DNA of 64,000 nucleotides, taken from positions 19,466 to 83,465 of the forward strand of contig CAZDSF010000008.1 in assembly GCA_964508025.1 (NCBI GenBank), in the 5' to 3' direction. The notes under the pieces are model-generated. The model was not told where the DNA came from and searched no databases. It was given only the letters and a program-made list of their open reading frames with translations. The position numbers were made by a program, and so were the translations under genes. Positions 42,001 through 49,337 of this stretch are shown piece by piece. Origin of the DNA: JAAZNO01 sp964508025. GTDB taxonomy: Bacteria > Chloroflexota > Anaerolineae > B4-G1 > SLSP01. Each line of letters begins with the position of its first letter. The first letter of the stretch is position 1.

Positions 42001-42639
42001 ATCAATCCCACCCACACTTATGCGCAGCCGGGGGTGTACACGGTAACCCTAACCGGCGACTTGTGGGGTGTAGTCTTCAGCGTTTTTCAGCGCCAGGTCA
42101 CGCTGTATCCACTGCCAGCGGTAGCCTTCACCAGCGACAGTCCCGTGTGCCTGGGACAGACGATGCACTTTACCGATACCACGCCGGGCGCGACGGCCTG
42201 GCATTGGAACTTCGGCGGTGCGGGGACGCCGGGCGGCGCGCCGCAACAGCCCACCTTCCACTACGCCGCCGCCGGGACGCTGACGGTGACGCTGACGGTG
42301 ACGGATGTTCACGGCTGCGCCGCCTCCACCGCTGCGCCGGTGACGGTGCATGGGCTGCCAACGGCGGGCTTCACCGTATCCAGCGCCGAAGTCATGGTGG
42401 GCGCGCCGATCACCTTCACCAATACGAGCGTCGGCGCGAATGCGTACTTCTGGAATTTCGGTGATGGGGTAGGCGTCTCAACGCTGATACATCCGACCTA
42501 CGTGTACCCGGCAGCGGGAACCTTTACGCCCACCCTCACCGCGACAACGCTTCACGGCTGCTCTGATGTTCACAGCCGAGTGTTGCGGGTTTTAGCGTGG
42601 CAGCGCGTTTACCTGCCGCTGTTGATGAAAGGCCCATAG
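39001..42639 (+). CDS. large secreted subtilisin-like protease with GEVED and PKD domains
   Basis: A signal peptide (residues 4-27) precedes an inhibitor-like region and an S8 catalytic domain with Asp183 (DTGVD), His324 (SGHGTS) and Ser668 (GGTSAAGPH). The long insertions between His and Ser make this an extended subtilase. A GEVED domain follows (about 730-955, ending FGETEDYLYP), then three PKD-like segments (VNFTWDFGDG, AWHWNFGG and AYFWNFGDG). The protein ends RVYLPLLMKGP, a motif shared with other exported proteins here. Of the clustered ATG codons I choose 39,001 because AAAGGA lies 8 bases upstream. It would degrade extracellular protein. Confidence 0.9.
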   Translation: MKTRWLSCLFLLVLLAAAGTPVLPLTAGPLPNTKIASNLGLLLTLLVRPESLAEDSALARELESIRSTGAVAVTARFERELAPAERAAFEALGVIFEEVGGELAHLGPIYGVRIPPAAVPALTAHPLVVWLEAVWQPVALSPLDLSVRNAPGFGTYVDAPAVWGGPAPGAPLTGQGVVIADFDTGVDVLHPAFLRGTYGPGYSNWDTNFDGVFTPGVDTLGGAILRFWDAFGDPLGTPGVLDLTQDWIYGDTNGNSSYDWTEPIYMPYDANSSGVLEAGEFLILRGNLGPGIPTSKIAATLDALGTTYQRGVNLEQTPPDVSGHGTSVSGILGAGAVYWGSQYVWNHAQRYTGLAPDADLLMADAFGLNLDPALYIPWAQQHGAQIMLYEYGSWIQQYLDGSSNHEQMMDLASQQGILQVTPTGNLHCGGTAGCNPRHLQYSIPAGAAPFNHVFNVPPLSPHYSDVWITMLWLHPANNLTVQLTTPTGGMGNTVALPCVLPGTGWQYMNTADGHLIGCERAVDSGRGTAMYNIWIGRPGLGVLPGNWIMGVTNLASVAEATNFYIADSGNQWAFGAGWLNAGGGAELHTATWPSTCDSCVGVASYATRANFIGAPGALSWFSGRGTRFLDGALIVDVAAPGHYDIITPESRAVTGSTGSYNPTFGGTSAAGPHVAGVAALLYQYAQGQTSPFFITEALRRGAVQDGATGGVPNANWGYGKLSAPGALRNMLHDLGDAPASDNHHGVVMTAYPGVQAHFPTVFGAPVPGPLHWASSALMFGPWDSQLGGLASAEGEADRWYDEDGFNNLQPLLDLADLDQPDDGLVFPGPVAPCMPLLLTIHGVIPGFTPGPWTRFVNVWIDGNADGDWADVHTCVMPNDAPEWALQNVLAPGPFPGAFVLAMPVMVYQQTAGDPFWIRVSIAEQLAPLDPVTGRADGRGPVLGYAFGETEDYLYPQTNFQAAPTTQCGSGAVAFTHDPASSWPVNFTWDFGDGITMTNPGINPTHTYAQPGVYTVTLTGDLWGVVFSVFQRQVTLYPLPAVAFTSDSPVCLGQTMHFTDTTPGATAWHWNFGGAGTPGGAPQQPTFHYAAAGTLTVTLTVTDVHGCAASTAAPVTVHGLPTAGFTVSSAEVMVGAPITFTNTSVGANAYFWNFGDGVGVSTLIHPTYVYPAAGTFTPTLTATTLHGCSDVHSRVLRVLAWQRVYLPLLMKGP

Positions 42640-42693
42640 CTGCGCCTCCGTGAGGTGTGGAATGTGGTGGAGTGAGCGTCAATGGTTGGTGAA

Positions 42694-42722
42694 TTTACAT
42701 ACTGGCGCTTTGGTGCTATAGT
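42694..42722 (+). promoter_or_regulatory. promoter of the small membrane protein gene
   Basis: TTTACA (42,694-42,699), 17 bases, TATAGT (42,717-42,722): 5/6 matches in each hexamer, 38 bases before the ATG. Confidence 0.65.
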
Positions 42723-42760
42723 GTAGATGTTCATTTTACACATGCAAAGGAGATCAACTG

Positions 42761-43093
42761 ATGGAAAAGCGGTTCAAGGTGTTGCGCTTTATTGCGACCC
42801 TGTGGAAGATTCTCGCCTGGGTGAGCCTGGTGCTGGGGATTCTGGGGGCGTTGGGGATGTTGATTGGCGGCCTGGCAGGGGGGCTGCTGAGCGACGCGGT
42901 GGTGAACGAGATGGGGCTGCGCGGCTTTGTCAGCGGCACCTTCCTCGGTATTGCGGGATTTCTGGGTCTGCTCATTGGCGCCGCATTGCAATTTCTGTTC
43001 TTGTATGCCGCCGGCGAGGTGATCTCGGTATTCCTCTCCATTGAGGAAAATACGCGCGCGACGCGGTTGTGGATCGAGCAGAGCGCCCGATAA
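42761..43093 (+). CDS. small two-to-three-helix membrane protein
   Basis: This 110-residue protein has hydrophobic segments at about residues 16-45 and 57-85 and a conserved-looking C-terminal end YAAGEVISVFLSIEENTRAT. The ATG is preceded by AAAGGAGAT, and a clear promoter and a terminator make it a single-gene unit. The C-terminal segment recurs in small membrane proteins of several phyla, but I know no function for it. Confidence 0.75.
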   Translation: MEKRFKVLRFIATLWKILAWVSLVLGILGALGMLIGGLAGGLLSDAVVNEMGLRGFVSGTFLGIAGFLGLLIGAALQFLFLYAAGEVISVFLSIEENTRATRLWIEQSAR

Positions 43094-43106
43094 GGGTGAA
43101 GCGACA

Positions 43107-43150
43107 GGCGGCCCCTGTTCCACATGGAGCGGGGGCCGCCTCTTGTTGGT
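43107..43150. terminator. bidirectional terminator between convergent genes
   Basis: GGCGGCCCC (43,107-43,115) pairs with GGGGCCGCC (43,132-43,140). Pyrimidine-rich TCTTGTTGGTCCTTTT follows on the plus strand. The element lies 16 bases past purA on the other strand. Confidence 0.7.
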
Positions 43151-43155
43151 CCTTT

Positions 43156-44439
43156 TCAGGGCAGGATCAGCGATTCGCGCTCTGGGCCCACGCCGATGAA
43201 GCTGATGGGCGTTTCTATCAGCGCCTCAATGCGTGCGACGTAGGTTTGCGCCTCTATGGGCAGGTCCTCGCGCCGGCGGATGAGGCGGAGATCAGCCTCC
43301 CATCCTGGCAGCTCCTCGTAGATAGGCGTCGCCGCAGCGATGACCTCGTTGCCCCATTCGGCGGGGAAATGCAGCGTGCGCTCGCCGGCAATGTCGTAAG
43401 CCACGGCAATCTTCAGCGTGGGAATGCCGCTTAACACATCGAGTTTGGTCAACGCGATCTCCGTCAGCCCGTTGATGCGGGTCGCATAGCGCAGAATGAC
43501 CGCGTCGAGCCAGCCGCACCGTCGCGGGCGGCCCGTGGTCACGCCGTACTCATGGCCCACCTGGCGCAACTGCTCGCCGGTTTCATCCAACAGCTCTGTG
43601 GGGAAGGCGCCCGCACCGACGCGGGTGGTGTACGCTTTGGCAACGCCGACCACGCGCGTGACCTCTTTGGGGCCGAAGCCCAATCCCGTGAGCGCGCCGC
43701 CCGCGATGGGCGAGGAGCTGGTGACGAAGGGATAGGTTCCGCGATCCAGATCGAGCAATGTGCCCTGCGCCCCTTCACAGAGGATGCGTTTCCCGGCAGT
43801 CAGCGCCTCGGCGATCAACGCCGCGCCATCTATGAGATAGGGCGCCAGTTCCATGGCGGCTTGATGCAGCTGCTCGATTTGCGGCCCCACGAGCTGCGGT
43901 TTGAGGTGGAAGAGGTTGATCAGCCGCTCGTTATGCGCCACCATCAGCGCGCGCGCCTTCACAACGAAGGCATCGGGATTGCGCAACAGGGCCGCGCGCA
44001 AGCCGATGCGCCGCGCCTTGTCGGCATAGGTCGGGCCGATGCCGCGCGCTGTGGTGCCGATAGCATGTTCGCCCAAGGTCTGCTCCTGAGCGCCATCGAG
44101 CGCGCGGTGCGTGGGCAGAATCAGGTGGGCGCCGGCGGCGATCTTCAGGCGCTCGGGCGTCACCTCGATGCCGGCCTCGCGCAGCATCGCCATCTCCTCT
44201 AGCAGCCGCAGCGGATTGATGACGGTTCCGGCGCCGATCAGGCATACGGCATCGGGGTTGAGGATGCCGGAGGGGACGAGATGCAGGCCCAGCGTGTGCC
44301 CCTCGGCGATGACCGTGTGCCCGGCGTTGTCGCCGCCGTTGTAGCGGGCTACGATATCGGCGCGGCTTGCCAGGTCATCCACGACCCGGCCCTTGCCCTC
44401 GTCGCCCCACTGAGTTCCGACAATGATGGTAACAGGCAT
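43156..44439 (-). CDS. purA: adenylosuccinate synthetase
   Basis: PurA joins IMP and aspartate with GTP hydrolysis, the first committed step to AMP. VGTQWGDEGKGRVVDDLA (residues 7-24) is the P-loop and catalytic aspartate region, YNGGDNAGHT (34-43) contains the IMP-binding residues with the catalytic histidine, and TTARGIGPTYADKARR (about 128-143) is the second signature. At 427 residues it is complete. AGGAGG precedes the ATG. It is last in a minus-strand series with glmU, corC-like and cdd genes. Confidence 0.98.
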   Translation of the reverse strand: MPVTIIVGTQWGDEGKGRVVDDLASRADIVARYNGGDNAGHTVIAEGHTLGLHLVPSGILNPDAVCLIGAGTVINPLRLLEEMAMLREAGIEVTPERLKIAAGAHLILPTHRALDGAQEQTLGEHAIGTTARGIGPTYADKARRIGLRAALLRNPDAFVVKARALMVAHNERLINLFHLKPQLVGPQIEQLHQAAMELAPYLIDGAALIAEALTAGKRILCEGAQGTLLDLDRGTYPFVTSSSPIAGGALTGLGFGPKEVTRVVGVAKAYTTRVGAGAFPTELLDETGEQLRQVGHEYGVTTGRPRRCGWLDAVILRYATRINGLTEIALTKLDVLSGIPTLKIAVAYDIAGERTLHFPAEWGNEVIAAATPIYEELPGWEADLRLIRRREDLPIEAQTYVARIEALIETPISFIGVGPERESLILP

Positions 44440-44456
44440 GAGCTACCTCCTATGAA

Positions 44457-44531
44457 AGTATGAAGGCTGAAAGCGGAAGGATGAATAAATGCCGAGCATA
44501 CACCCATTACGCAGTACGCATTACTCGTTAC
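44457..44531 (-). repeat. leader words upstream of purA
   Basis: Read on the minus strand, ATGCGTACTGCGTAATGG-like words are followed by TTCATCCTTCCGC and CCTTCATAC, then AGGAGG of purA. The ATTACGC and TTCATCC heptamers belong to the same style of intergenic short-word repeats seen elsewhere in the window. Confidence 0.45.
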
Positions 44532-44940
44532 TGTGACTGGGCAGGTCGGCGACGGAGAAACTTTCGGGCAGCAGGTCGGCGAGCCGCAATTCGCGGTACG
44601 CGCCATCGGGTGTCCCGATGAGCACGGGCGTGTCCACGTCGGCGAATTCGCGCAGCACTTGCCGGCAGGCGCCGCAGGGTGTGCCGCCGTTAGCGGTGAT
44701 GACTGCCAGCGCCAGCACCCGCCGCGCGCCTGCCGCGACCGCAGAAGTGATGGCGACCTGCTCGGCGCAGAATCCCAGAGGATAGACGGCATTCTCCACG
44801 TTGCTGCCGGTGAAAGTTTGCGCTTCCTCTGTGAGTAGCGCTGCGCCCACTTGATAATGCGAGTAGGGCGCGTAGGCCCGTTCCCGCGCCTGAATGGCTG
44901 CGTGGATGAGTTGGGTGCGTTGTGCTGCAGAAAGGCTCAT
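44521..44940 (-). CDS. cdd: cytidine deaminase
   Basis: Cdd deaminates cytidine and deoxycytidine to uridines in pyrimidine salvage. The zinc site is Cys58 with the catalytic Glu60 (CAE) and Cys89/Cys92 (PCGAC). NVENAVYP (47-54) binds the ribose. At 139 residues it is the small tetrameric type. The ATG overlaps the stop of the CorC-like gene in ATGA, so the two are coupled. Confidence 0.96.
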   Translation of the reverse strand: MSLSAAQRTQLIHAAIQARERAYAPYSHYQVGAALLTEEAQTFTGSNVENAVYPLGFCAEQVAITSAVAAGARRVLALAVITANGGTPCGACRQVLREFADVDTPVLIGTPDGAYRELRLADLLPESFSVADLPSHSNE

Positions 44941-46262
44941 AGCTCCTCCTTGTCTCCGGTCTCTTCCGATGTAGTGGGAATGGCAGTGGCGCGCACCTTA
45001 CGGATGCGGCGACCATCTGTGGCGACCACTTGAAAAATGATGCCCTCGTAGGGCAGACTTTCTCCGGTAGTGGGAATATGGCCCAGTTCATTGTAGATGA
45101 AGCCGCCCAGAGAATCCGCCTCTTCCAATGGCAGCGGGATGTTGAGTAGCTCTTGCACATCGTCCAGCGGAATCCGCGCATCGAAGAGATAGCCGCCATC
45201 TGCTTCGGGCGTCATTTCCGGTTCTTCATGATCGTATTCATCTTGAATTTCGCCGACAATTTCCTCGACCAGATCTTCTAGCGTGACCAGCCCGGCGACG
45301 CCGCCGTATTCATCTACCACGATGGCGAGCTGCACTTTGCGCGCCTGCATCTCTTTGAGCAGCGTATCCAGCCGTTTGAACTCTGGGACGAAGTAAGCCG
45401 GGCGCAATATTTCGCGTAGCGAGGGTGGATTGCGGCGGGTGGCGTAATACTGGAGCAGATCTTTCACATAAAGGATGCCGATGATATTGTCAATGGTCTC
45501 AGCATAGACGGGAATCCGCGAGTGCCCGCTGTTGGCGATCACCTCTAACATCTGCTCTTCTGGCGTGTTGACTTCCAGAGCGATGATGTCAATGCGCGGC
45601 AGCATTACTTCACGGGTGATCATGTCATCGAGGCGGAAGATGGAATAGATCATGGCACGGGCCTCTTCTTCGATCAGGCCCTCTTGCTCTCCCGCCGTGA
45701 CCAGGGTCTTGATTTCCTCTTCGGTAATGAAGGCGGTGCGTTGCAGGGAGACTTCGCCTATCCGTTGTGAGAGGCTGTTAGCGAGTGCGAGCGCCGAGAG
45801 GGTGAGGGGTTGGAGCAGAAAGTGCAGGGCGCGGCTGAAGCTGGCGACGCGTCCATGCCAGCGGGCGGCAAAGGCGCTGCCGAGGGCTTCGGGCAGGAGG
45901 TAGCCCAAACTCAGACTGATCCAGCCGAGGACGAGCGCGGCGAGGATGCGGCCGACCGGAGCCGCCCAGGCCAGTGATGACGCGCCCAGGGTGTTGAGGT
46001 AGTTGGCGATGGGGGGCGTGAGGGCGTTCATGCCAAGATCGAAGTAGAGGCCCGTCACCAGCAGCAGAGGTAGATCCAGCGCCACGCTGAGCCGGGTGAT
46101 GTCGGGCGGAGGTTTGATGGCGGGGCGTGTGAGGGGCTCCTCGAGGCCATTCTCTTCCAACTCCCAGCGGGAATAGGTGAGGATAGTGCGCGCGAAGACG
46201 AGAAGTCCCAGCAGCACGAACATCACTGCGCTCCACCAACCTTCATTCGTTGCAGCAGGCAT
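44937..46262 (-). CDS. CBS-domain HlyC/CorC-family membrane protein
   Basis: The N-terminal half (1-170) has four membrane segments. It is followed by a linker (EEEIKTLVTAGEQEGLIEE), a pair of CBS domains (about 205-330, MLPRIDIIALEV and VDEYGGVAGLVTLED) and a CorC/HlyC C-terminal domain with PLEEADSLGGFIYNELG (about 390). The family is linked to Mg2+/Co2+ efflux and to ion homeostasis; CBS domains usually bind adenosyl ligands. It is placed before cdd, as in many genomes, with a 4-base overlap, and 22 bases after glmU. Confidence 0.9.
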   Translation of the reverse strand: MPAATNEGWWSAVMFVLLGLLVFARTILTYSRWELEENGLEEPLTRPAIKPPPDITRLSVALDLPLLLVTGLYFDLGMNALTPPIANYLNTLGASSLAWAAPVGRILAALVLGWISLSLGYLLPEALGSAFAARWHGRVASFSRALHFLLQPLTLSALALANSLSQRIGEVSLQRTAFITEEEIKTLVTAGEQEGLIEEEARAMIYSIFRLDDMITREVMLPRIDIIALEVNTPEEQMLEVIANSGHSRIPVYAETIDNIIGILYVKDLLQYYATRRNPPSLREILRPAYFVPEFKRLDTLLKEMQARKVQLAIVVDEYGGVAGLVTLEDLVEEIVGEIQDEYDHEEPEMTPEADGGYLFDARIPLDDVQELLNIPLPLEEADSLGGFIYNELGHIPTTGESLPYEGIIFQVVATDGRRIRKVRATAIPTTSEETGDKEEL

Positions 46263-46284
46263 TATACTTCCTTACTCGTGTGAA

Positions 46285-47664
46285 TCACTCGTTTTCATTC
46301 CCGCTTGCGTTTGTTTTCTCGCGCACGCGGGCAGGGACGCCGTAGGCGAGGCTCCCGGGCGGCACATCATGGGTGACAACGCTGCCGGCGCCCGTCTTCG
46401 CGCCGGCGCCGATTTCGACGGGTGCGACCAGTAGCGTGTCGGAACCGATGAACGCGCCTGCGCCAATGACGGTGGGATGTTTGCGCCGGCCATCGTAGTT
46501 GCAGGTGATGGTTCCCGCGCCGATGTTGGCTTCTGCGCCCACGGTGGCATCGCCCAGGTAGCTGAAATGGCCCATCTTGGCGCCGGGGCCAAGGGTGCTG
46601 TTCTTCATCTCGCCGAAGTTGCCCATGTGCGCGCCCTGGCACAAGCGCGCCCCTTTGCGCAAGTGGCCGAAGGGTCCAATCTCGCTGGCTTCTTCCATCA
46701 CGGCGTCTTCCAAGACCGAAGCGGTCACGCGGCAGCGATCGCCGATTTCGCAATTCTCGATGCTGCTGTTGGGACCGATCTCACAGCCGGCGCCGATGGT
46801 CGTCGCGCCGCGCAGGTGCGTGTTGGGCAGGATGATGGTGTCGCGTTCAATGCGGACCGCGCTATCCACATAGGTTGTGGCCGGATCCATGATGGTGACG
46901 CCTTCTAACATCCAGTGCTCGTTGATGCGCTGTTGCAGGGCCTTCGCCGCCACGGCCAGCTCCACGCGGGTATTGATGCCCAAGGTCTCCAACGGATCAT
47001 CCGTTTCCAGGCTCTCGATAGGCAACCCATCAGCGACAGCCATACTGATCAGGTCGGTGAGGTAGTATTCGCCTTTGCGGGGGCTGGGTTGGAGTCGCGA
47101 AAGGCGCGTCCAGAGGAAGTCGGCGTCGAAGGCGTAGATGCCGACGTTGAGTTCGCGGATGGCGGCGATTTCCGGCGTGGCTTCTGCTTCTTCGACGATT
47201 GCCTGGATGCGCCCGGCGCTATCGCGGACGATGCGCCCGAAGCCTTGCGGATCGGCGCGGGTGACGGTCATCATAGTGATGGCGGCGCCGGCGGCGGTAT
47301 GGCGCGCGCTCAGCTCGCGGAGCGTGGCGGGGCGCAGCAACGGCATATCGCCGTAGAGGACTAACACATGCGCGGCGCGCCCCTGAAGCAGGGACGACGT
47401 CTGCATGACCGCGTGACCTGTACCGCGACGTTCGTGTTGCACGACCAGCTGGGCGCGGTCGCCCAACCAGGTGCGAATTTCCGCTTCCGTTTCCGGGCCA
47501 ACGACGACCACGGGCGGGGTGGGTGTGAGCTGTGCAGCGAGTTCGAGGCTGTAGGCGAGCAACGGTTTGCCGGCCAGGGGGTGTAGCACTTTCGGCGTGG
47601 CGGATTTGAAGCGGGTGCTCAGTCCGGCGGCAAGAATCACAACGGCGAGAGCATCTTCGTGCAT
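46285..47664 (-). CDS. glmU: bifunctional GlcNAc-1-P uridyltransferase / glucosamine-1-P acetyltransferase
   Basis: GlmU makes UDP-GlcNAc, the precursor of peptidoglycan and other glycans. The N-terminal pyrophosphorylase has LAAGLSTRFKSATPKVLHPL at residues 11-30 with the GDMPLL metal site near 105. The C-terminal part is a left-handed beta-helix of hexapeptide repeats (GAGCEIGPNSSIENC, GAEANIGAGTITCNYDG) that carries the acetyltransferase site. I set the start at ATG 47,662-47,664 after GGAGGAG. The longer in-frame extension upstream runs through a leader repeat and a hairpin and is not protein-like. At 459 residues it is normal. Confidence 0.95.
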   Translation of the reverse strand: MHEDALAVVILAAGLSTRFKSATPKVLHPLAGKPLLAYSLELAAQLTPTPPVVVVGPETEAEIRTWLGDRAQLVVQHERRGTGHAVMQTSSLLQGRAAHVLVLYGDMPLLRPATLRELSARHTAAGAAITMMTVTRADPQGFGRIVRDSAGRIQAIVEEAEATPEIAAIRELNVGIYAFDADFLWTRLSRLQPSPRKGEYYLTDLISMAVADGLPIESLETDDPLETLGINTRVELAVAAKALQQRINEHWMLEGVTIMDPATTYVDSAVRIERDTIILPNTHLRGATTIGAGCEIGPNSSIENCEIGDRCRVTASVLEDAVMEEASEIGPFGHLRKGARLCQGAHMGNFGEMKNSTLGPGAKMGHFSYLGDATVGAEANIGAGTITCNYDGRRKHPTVIGAGAFIGSDTLLVAPVEIGAGAKTGAGSVVTHDVPPGSLAYGVPARVREKTNASGNENE

Positions 47665-47670
47665 GAGGGC

Positions 47671-47770
47671 GTCTCCTCCAAAATAGTAATTGGTGAGCCG
47701 TGAGGGGGTGAGCAGTTTGGGCACGGTGAACTGCGTTCTGCTCACTGCGCTCCGCGCTCTGCGAACTATT
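47671..47770 (-). repeat. leader repeat, copy C (minus strand)
   Basis: Read on the minus strand it contains GCAGTGAGCAGAACGCAG, then CTCACGGCTCACCAATTACTATTTT and GGAGGAG before glmU. The end is nearly identical in sequence and spacing to copies A and B. Confidence 0.6.
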
Positions 47771-47781
47771 TCATCATAAAC

Positions 47782-47827
47782 AAAAAAAGACCCGTTCGCC
47801 AGCCATCCACTGGTGTTTCCAGGTCTT
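47782..47827 (-). terminator. terminator-like hairpin in the glmU leader (possible attenuator)
   Basis: On the minus strand AAGACC (47,822-47,827) pairs with GGTCTT (47,787-47,792), enclosing a CCAG/CTGG stem, and seven Ts follow. It lies about 50 bases after the predicted start point and 120 bases before the glmU ATG, so it would stop transcription before the gene. Together with the two promoters it accounts for the 425-base gap 47,665-48,089. Confidence 0.5.
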
Positions 47828-47879
47828 ATGGAATCCTCACTCTGTTGGTTCATGTGATTTTAGAATTACCTTGAGTCAA

Positions 47880-47907
47880 ATTATAGCATACTGGAAGGGA
47901 AGCGCAA
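47880..47907 (-). promoter_or_regulatory. predicted glmU promoter
   Basis: Minus strand TTGCGC (47,902-47,907), 16 bases, TATAAT (47,880-47,885). Confidence 0.55.
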
Positions 47908-47928
47908 CTATAAGGCGGTGTTTTGGTA

Positions 47929-47956
47929 TTGCTCAGGTCTTTCTTTCAGGTATAAT
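47929..47956 (+). promoter_or_regulatory. predicted promoter at the head of the polysaccharide island
   Basis: TTGCTC (47,929-47,934), 16 bases, TATAAT (47,951-47,956). It is divergent from the glmU promoter with 21 bases between their -35 hexamers. The 5' leader to the first gene is about 130 bases with no clear structure. Confidence 0.6.
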
Positions 47957-48089
47957 ACTGCGATGCTGGCAGGCAAGTGGCGTGTAGTACCCGGCGCTGA
48001 AGAAAAACACAGCTCAGGGATGTCGGTCATTCTACAGTGTGCAGCACTCGTAGTTCCGAATGCCCTTGCTGCCTTGTGAAGTGAGATTG

Positions 48090-49328
48090 ATGCAGCCGAA
48101 TCGCAAACAGATTTTTTATGGCGCTGCTGCCCTGTTGATTATAGCCGGGGCGGCATTGATGTTGTTGGGCGCGCTCTCACCGCGCAGTAACGCTCCGGGT
48201 GCGCCGCCCTCATCTGTTACGCTTACACCGGAGATCGGCGTTGATGTTCCCCTTGCGCCCACTTCGGCAGGTACAGCCACGCCTGAGCCGCTTGTCCCTA
48301 CGCCGACCGCTACACCCGTGGTGCTTGCAGAATCTCTTCTGACTGTTACAGTCGCGCCGCCGCCGGCCGATGTCATAGCTGGCTCTTTCCGCATGCCAGA
48401 ACGCGAGCGCTGGCGCGTGGGGATTTCGCTGCCGCAGCTCGCAACAACGCTCGATCCTGCCACGGAAATGCATTTGCGCGCCTTGCGCGTGGGTTGGGTG
48501 ATGAACTGGTGGGGGGATTTACCGCCCGCAATGCCGCTGGGAGTGCGCTACGCGCGCACGGTGCGTTTCAAGTACGGTGTGCTGATGCCGGAGGCGCATC
48601 AGCTAATAGACCTCGCCCGTGAGAATCCCGGTGCGCTCTGGCTCATCAGTAACGAGGCTGATGTACGCTGGCAGGATAATGTGGATGCCGTGACCTATGC
48701 GCGGCTCTATCACGAGGCTTATACCGCGATCAAGGCGGGCGATTCCAGTGCGGTCGTCGCCGCCGGCGGCATAGCGCAGCCCTCGCCGCTACGATTGCGC
48801 TATCTGGATGCCGTTCGCGCGGCGTATCTGGAGATTTACGGCGCGCCTCTGCCGATGGATGCCTGGCATATCCACAACTATATGTTACGCGAGGAGCGCG
48901 ATTCCTGGGGAGTAGATATTCCGCCGGGAATGCCCGATGATCGCGGCGTTCTTTATGAGATTGAAGATTCAGGCAATCTGGAGCTTTTTCAGGAGCAGAT
49001 TGTGGCTTTTCGCGCCTGGATGGCGGCGCATGGGTATCGGGATTTGCCGCTGATCATCTCGGAATTTGGCATTGCGATGCCGGAGGATTACGGCTTCTCG
49101 CCGGAGCGGGTACAGGTGTTTCTGCGCGAGACATGGCGCTTTTTTGCTACGGCAACGGATACCGAACTTGGGCATCCCGGTGATGGGTATCGGTTGGTAC
49201 AACAGTGGTGCTGGTATGGATTGACTGACACCATGTACCCAACAGGCAACCTTATCGAACCGGAAACGGGTGCATGGACGCATCTTGGGCGGGCGTGGCT
49301 GGCGATTGTTGGCGTGCCGCTGGATTGA
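48090..49328 (+). CDS. membrane-anchored glycosidase-like protein, clan-A type, paralogue 1
   Basis: An N-terminal anchor (residues 8-28) is followed by a Pro/Thr-rich linker (about 45-95, TPTATPVV) and a TIM-barrel-like domain. Glu189 in LISNEADVRW lies where clan GH-A enzymes have the acid/base Glu, and LIISEFGIAMP supplies a possible nucleophile. The motif reads NEAD instead of the usual NEPD. Residues 140-400 align well with the protein encoded at 57,953 (same order of AAGGIxQPxPxRLxYLD, YGAPxPxDxWxIH, IPPG and FRAWMAxxGY). The ATG at 48,090 suits the signal better than the upstream in-frame codon. The substrate is unknown; processing of the cluster polysaccharide is inference. Confidence 0.75.
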   Translation: MQPNRKQIFYGAAALLIIAGAALMLLGALSPRSNAPGAPPSSVTLTPEIGVDVPLAPTSAGTATPEPLVPTPTATPVVLAESLLTVTVAPPPADVIAGSFRMPERERWRVGISLPQLATTLDPATEMHLRALRVGWVMNWWGDLPPAMPLGVRYARTVRFKYGVLMPEAHQLIDLARENPGALWLISNEADVRWQDNVDAVTYARLYHEAYTAIKAGDSSAVVAAGGIAQPSPLRLRYLDAVRAAYLEIYGAPLPMDAWHIHNYMLREERDSWGVDIPPGMPDDRGVLYEIEDSGNLELFQEQIVAFRAWMAAHGYRDLPLIISEFGIAMPEDYGFSPERVQVFLRETWRFFATATDTELGHPGDGYRLVQQWCWYGLTDTMYPTGNLIEPETGAWTHLGRAWLAIVGVPLD

Positions 49329-49337
49329 GAGGCCAGG

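Noticed and set aside
38973..42015. Long minus-strand frames opposite the subtilase, up to 771 residues.
   Set aside because: The plus strand has an intact signal peptide, catalytic triad and PKD repeats; the minus frames are low-complexity Arg/His/Ala strings.
47665..47853. N-terminal extension of GlmU by 63 residues.
   Set aside because: It translates the leader repeat and the terminator-like hairpin, has no ribosome binding site, and GlmU proteins begin at the pyrophosphorylase strand, as with the ATG at 47,664.
47957..48089. A possible riboswitch in the leader of the first island gene.
   Set aside because: I compared it with the c-di-GMP and other common riboswitch cores from memory and found no conserved core or clear stems.
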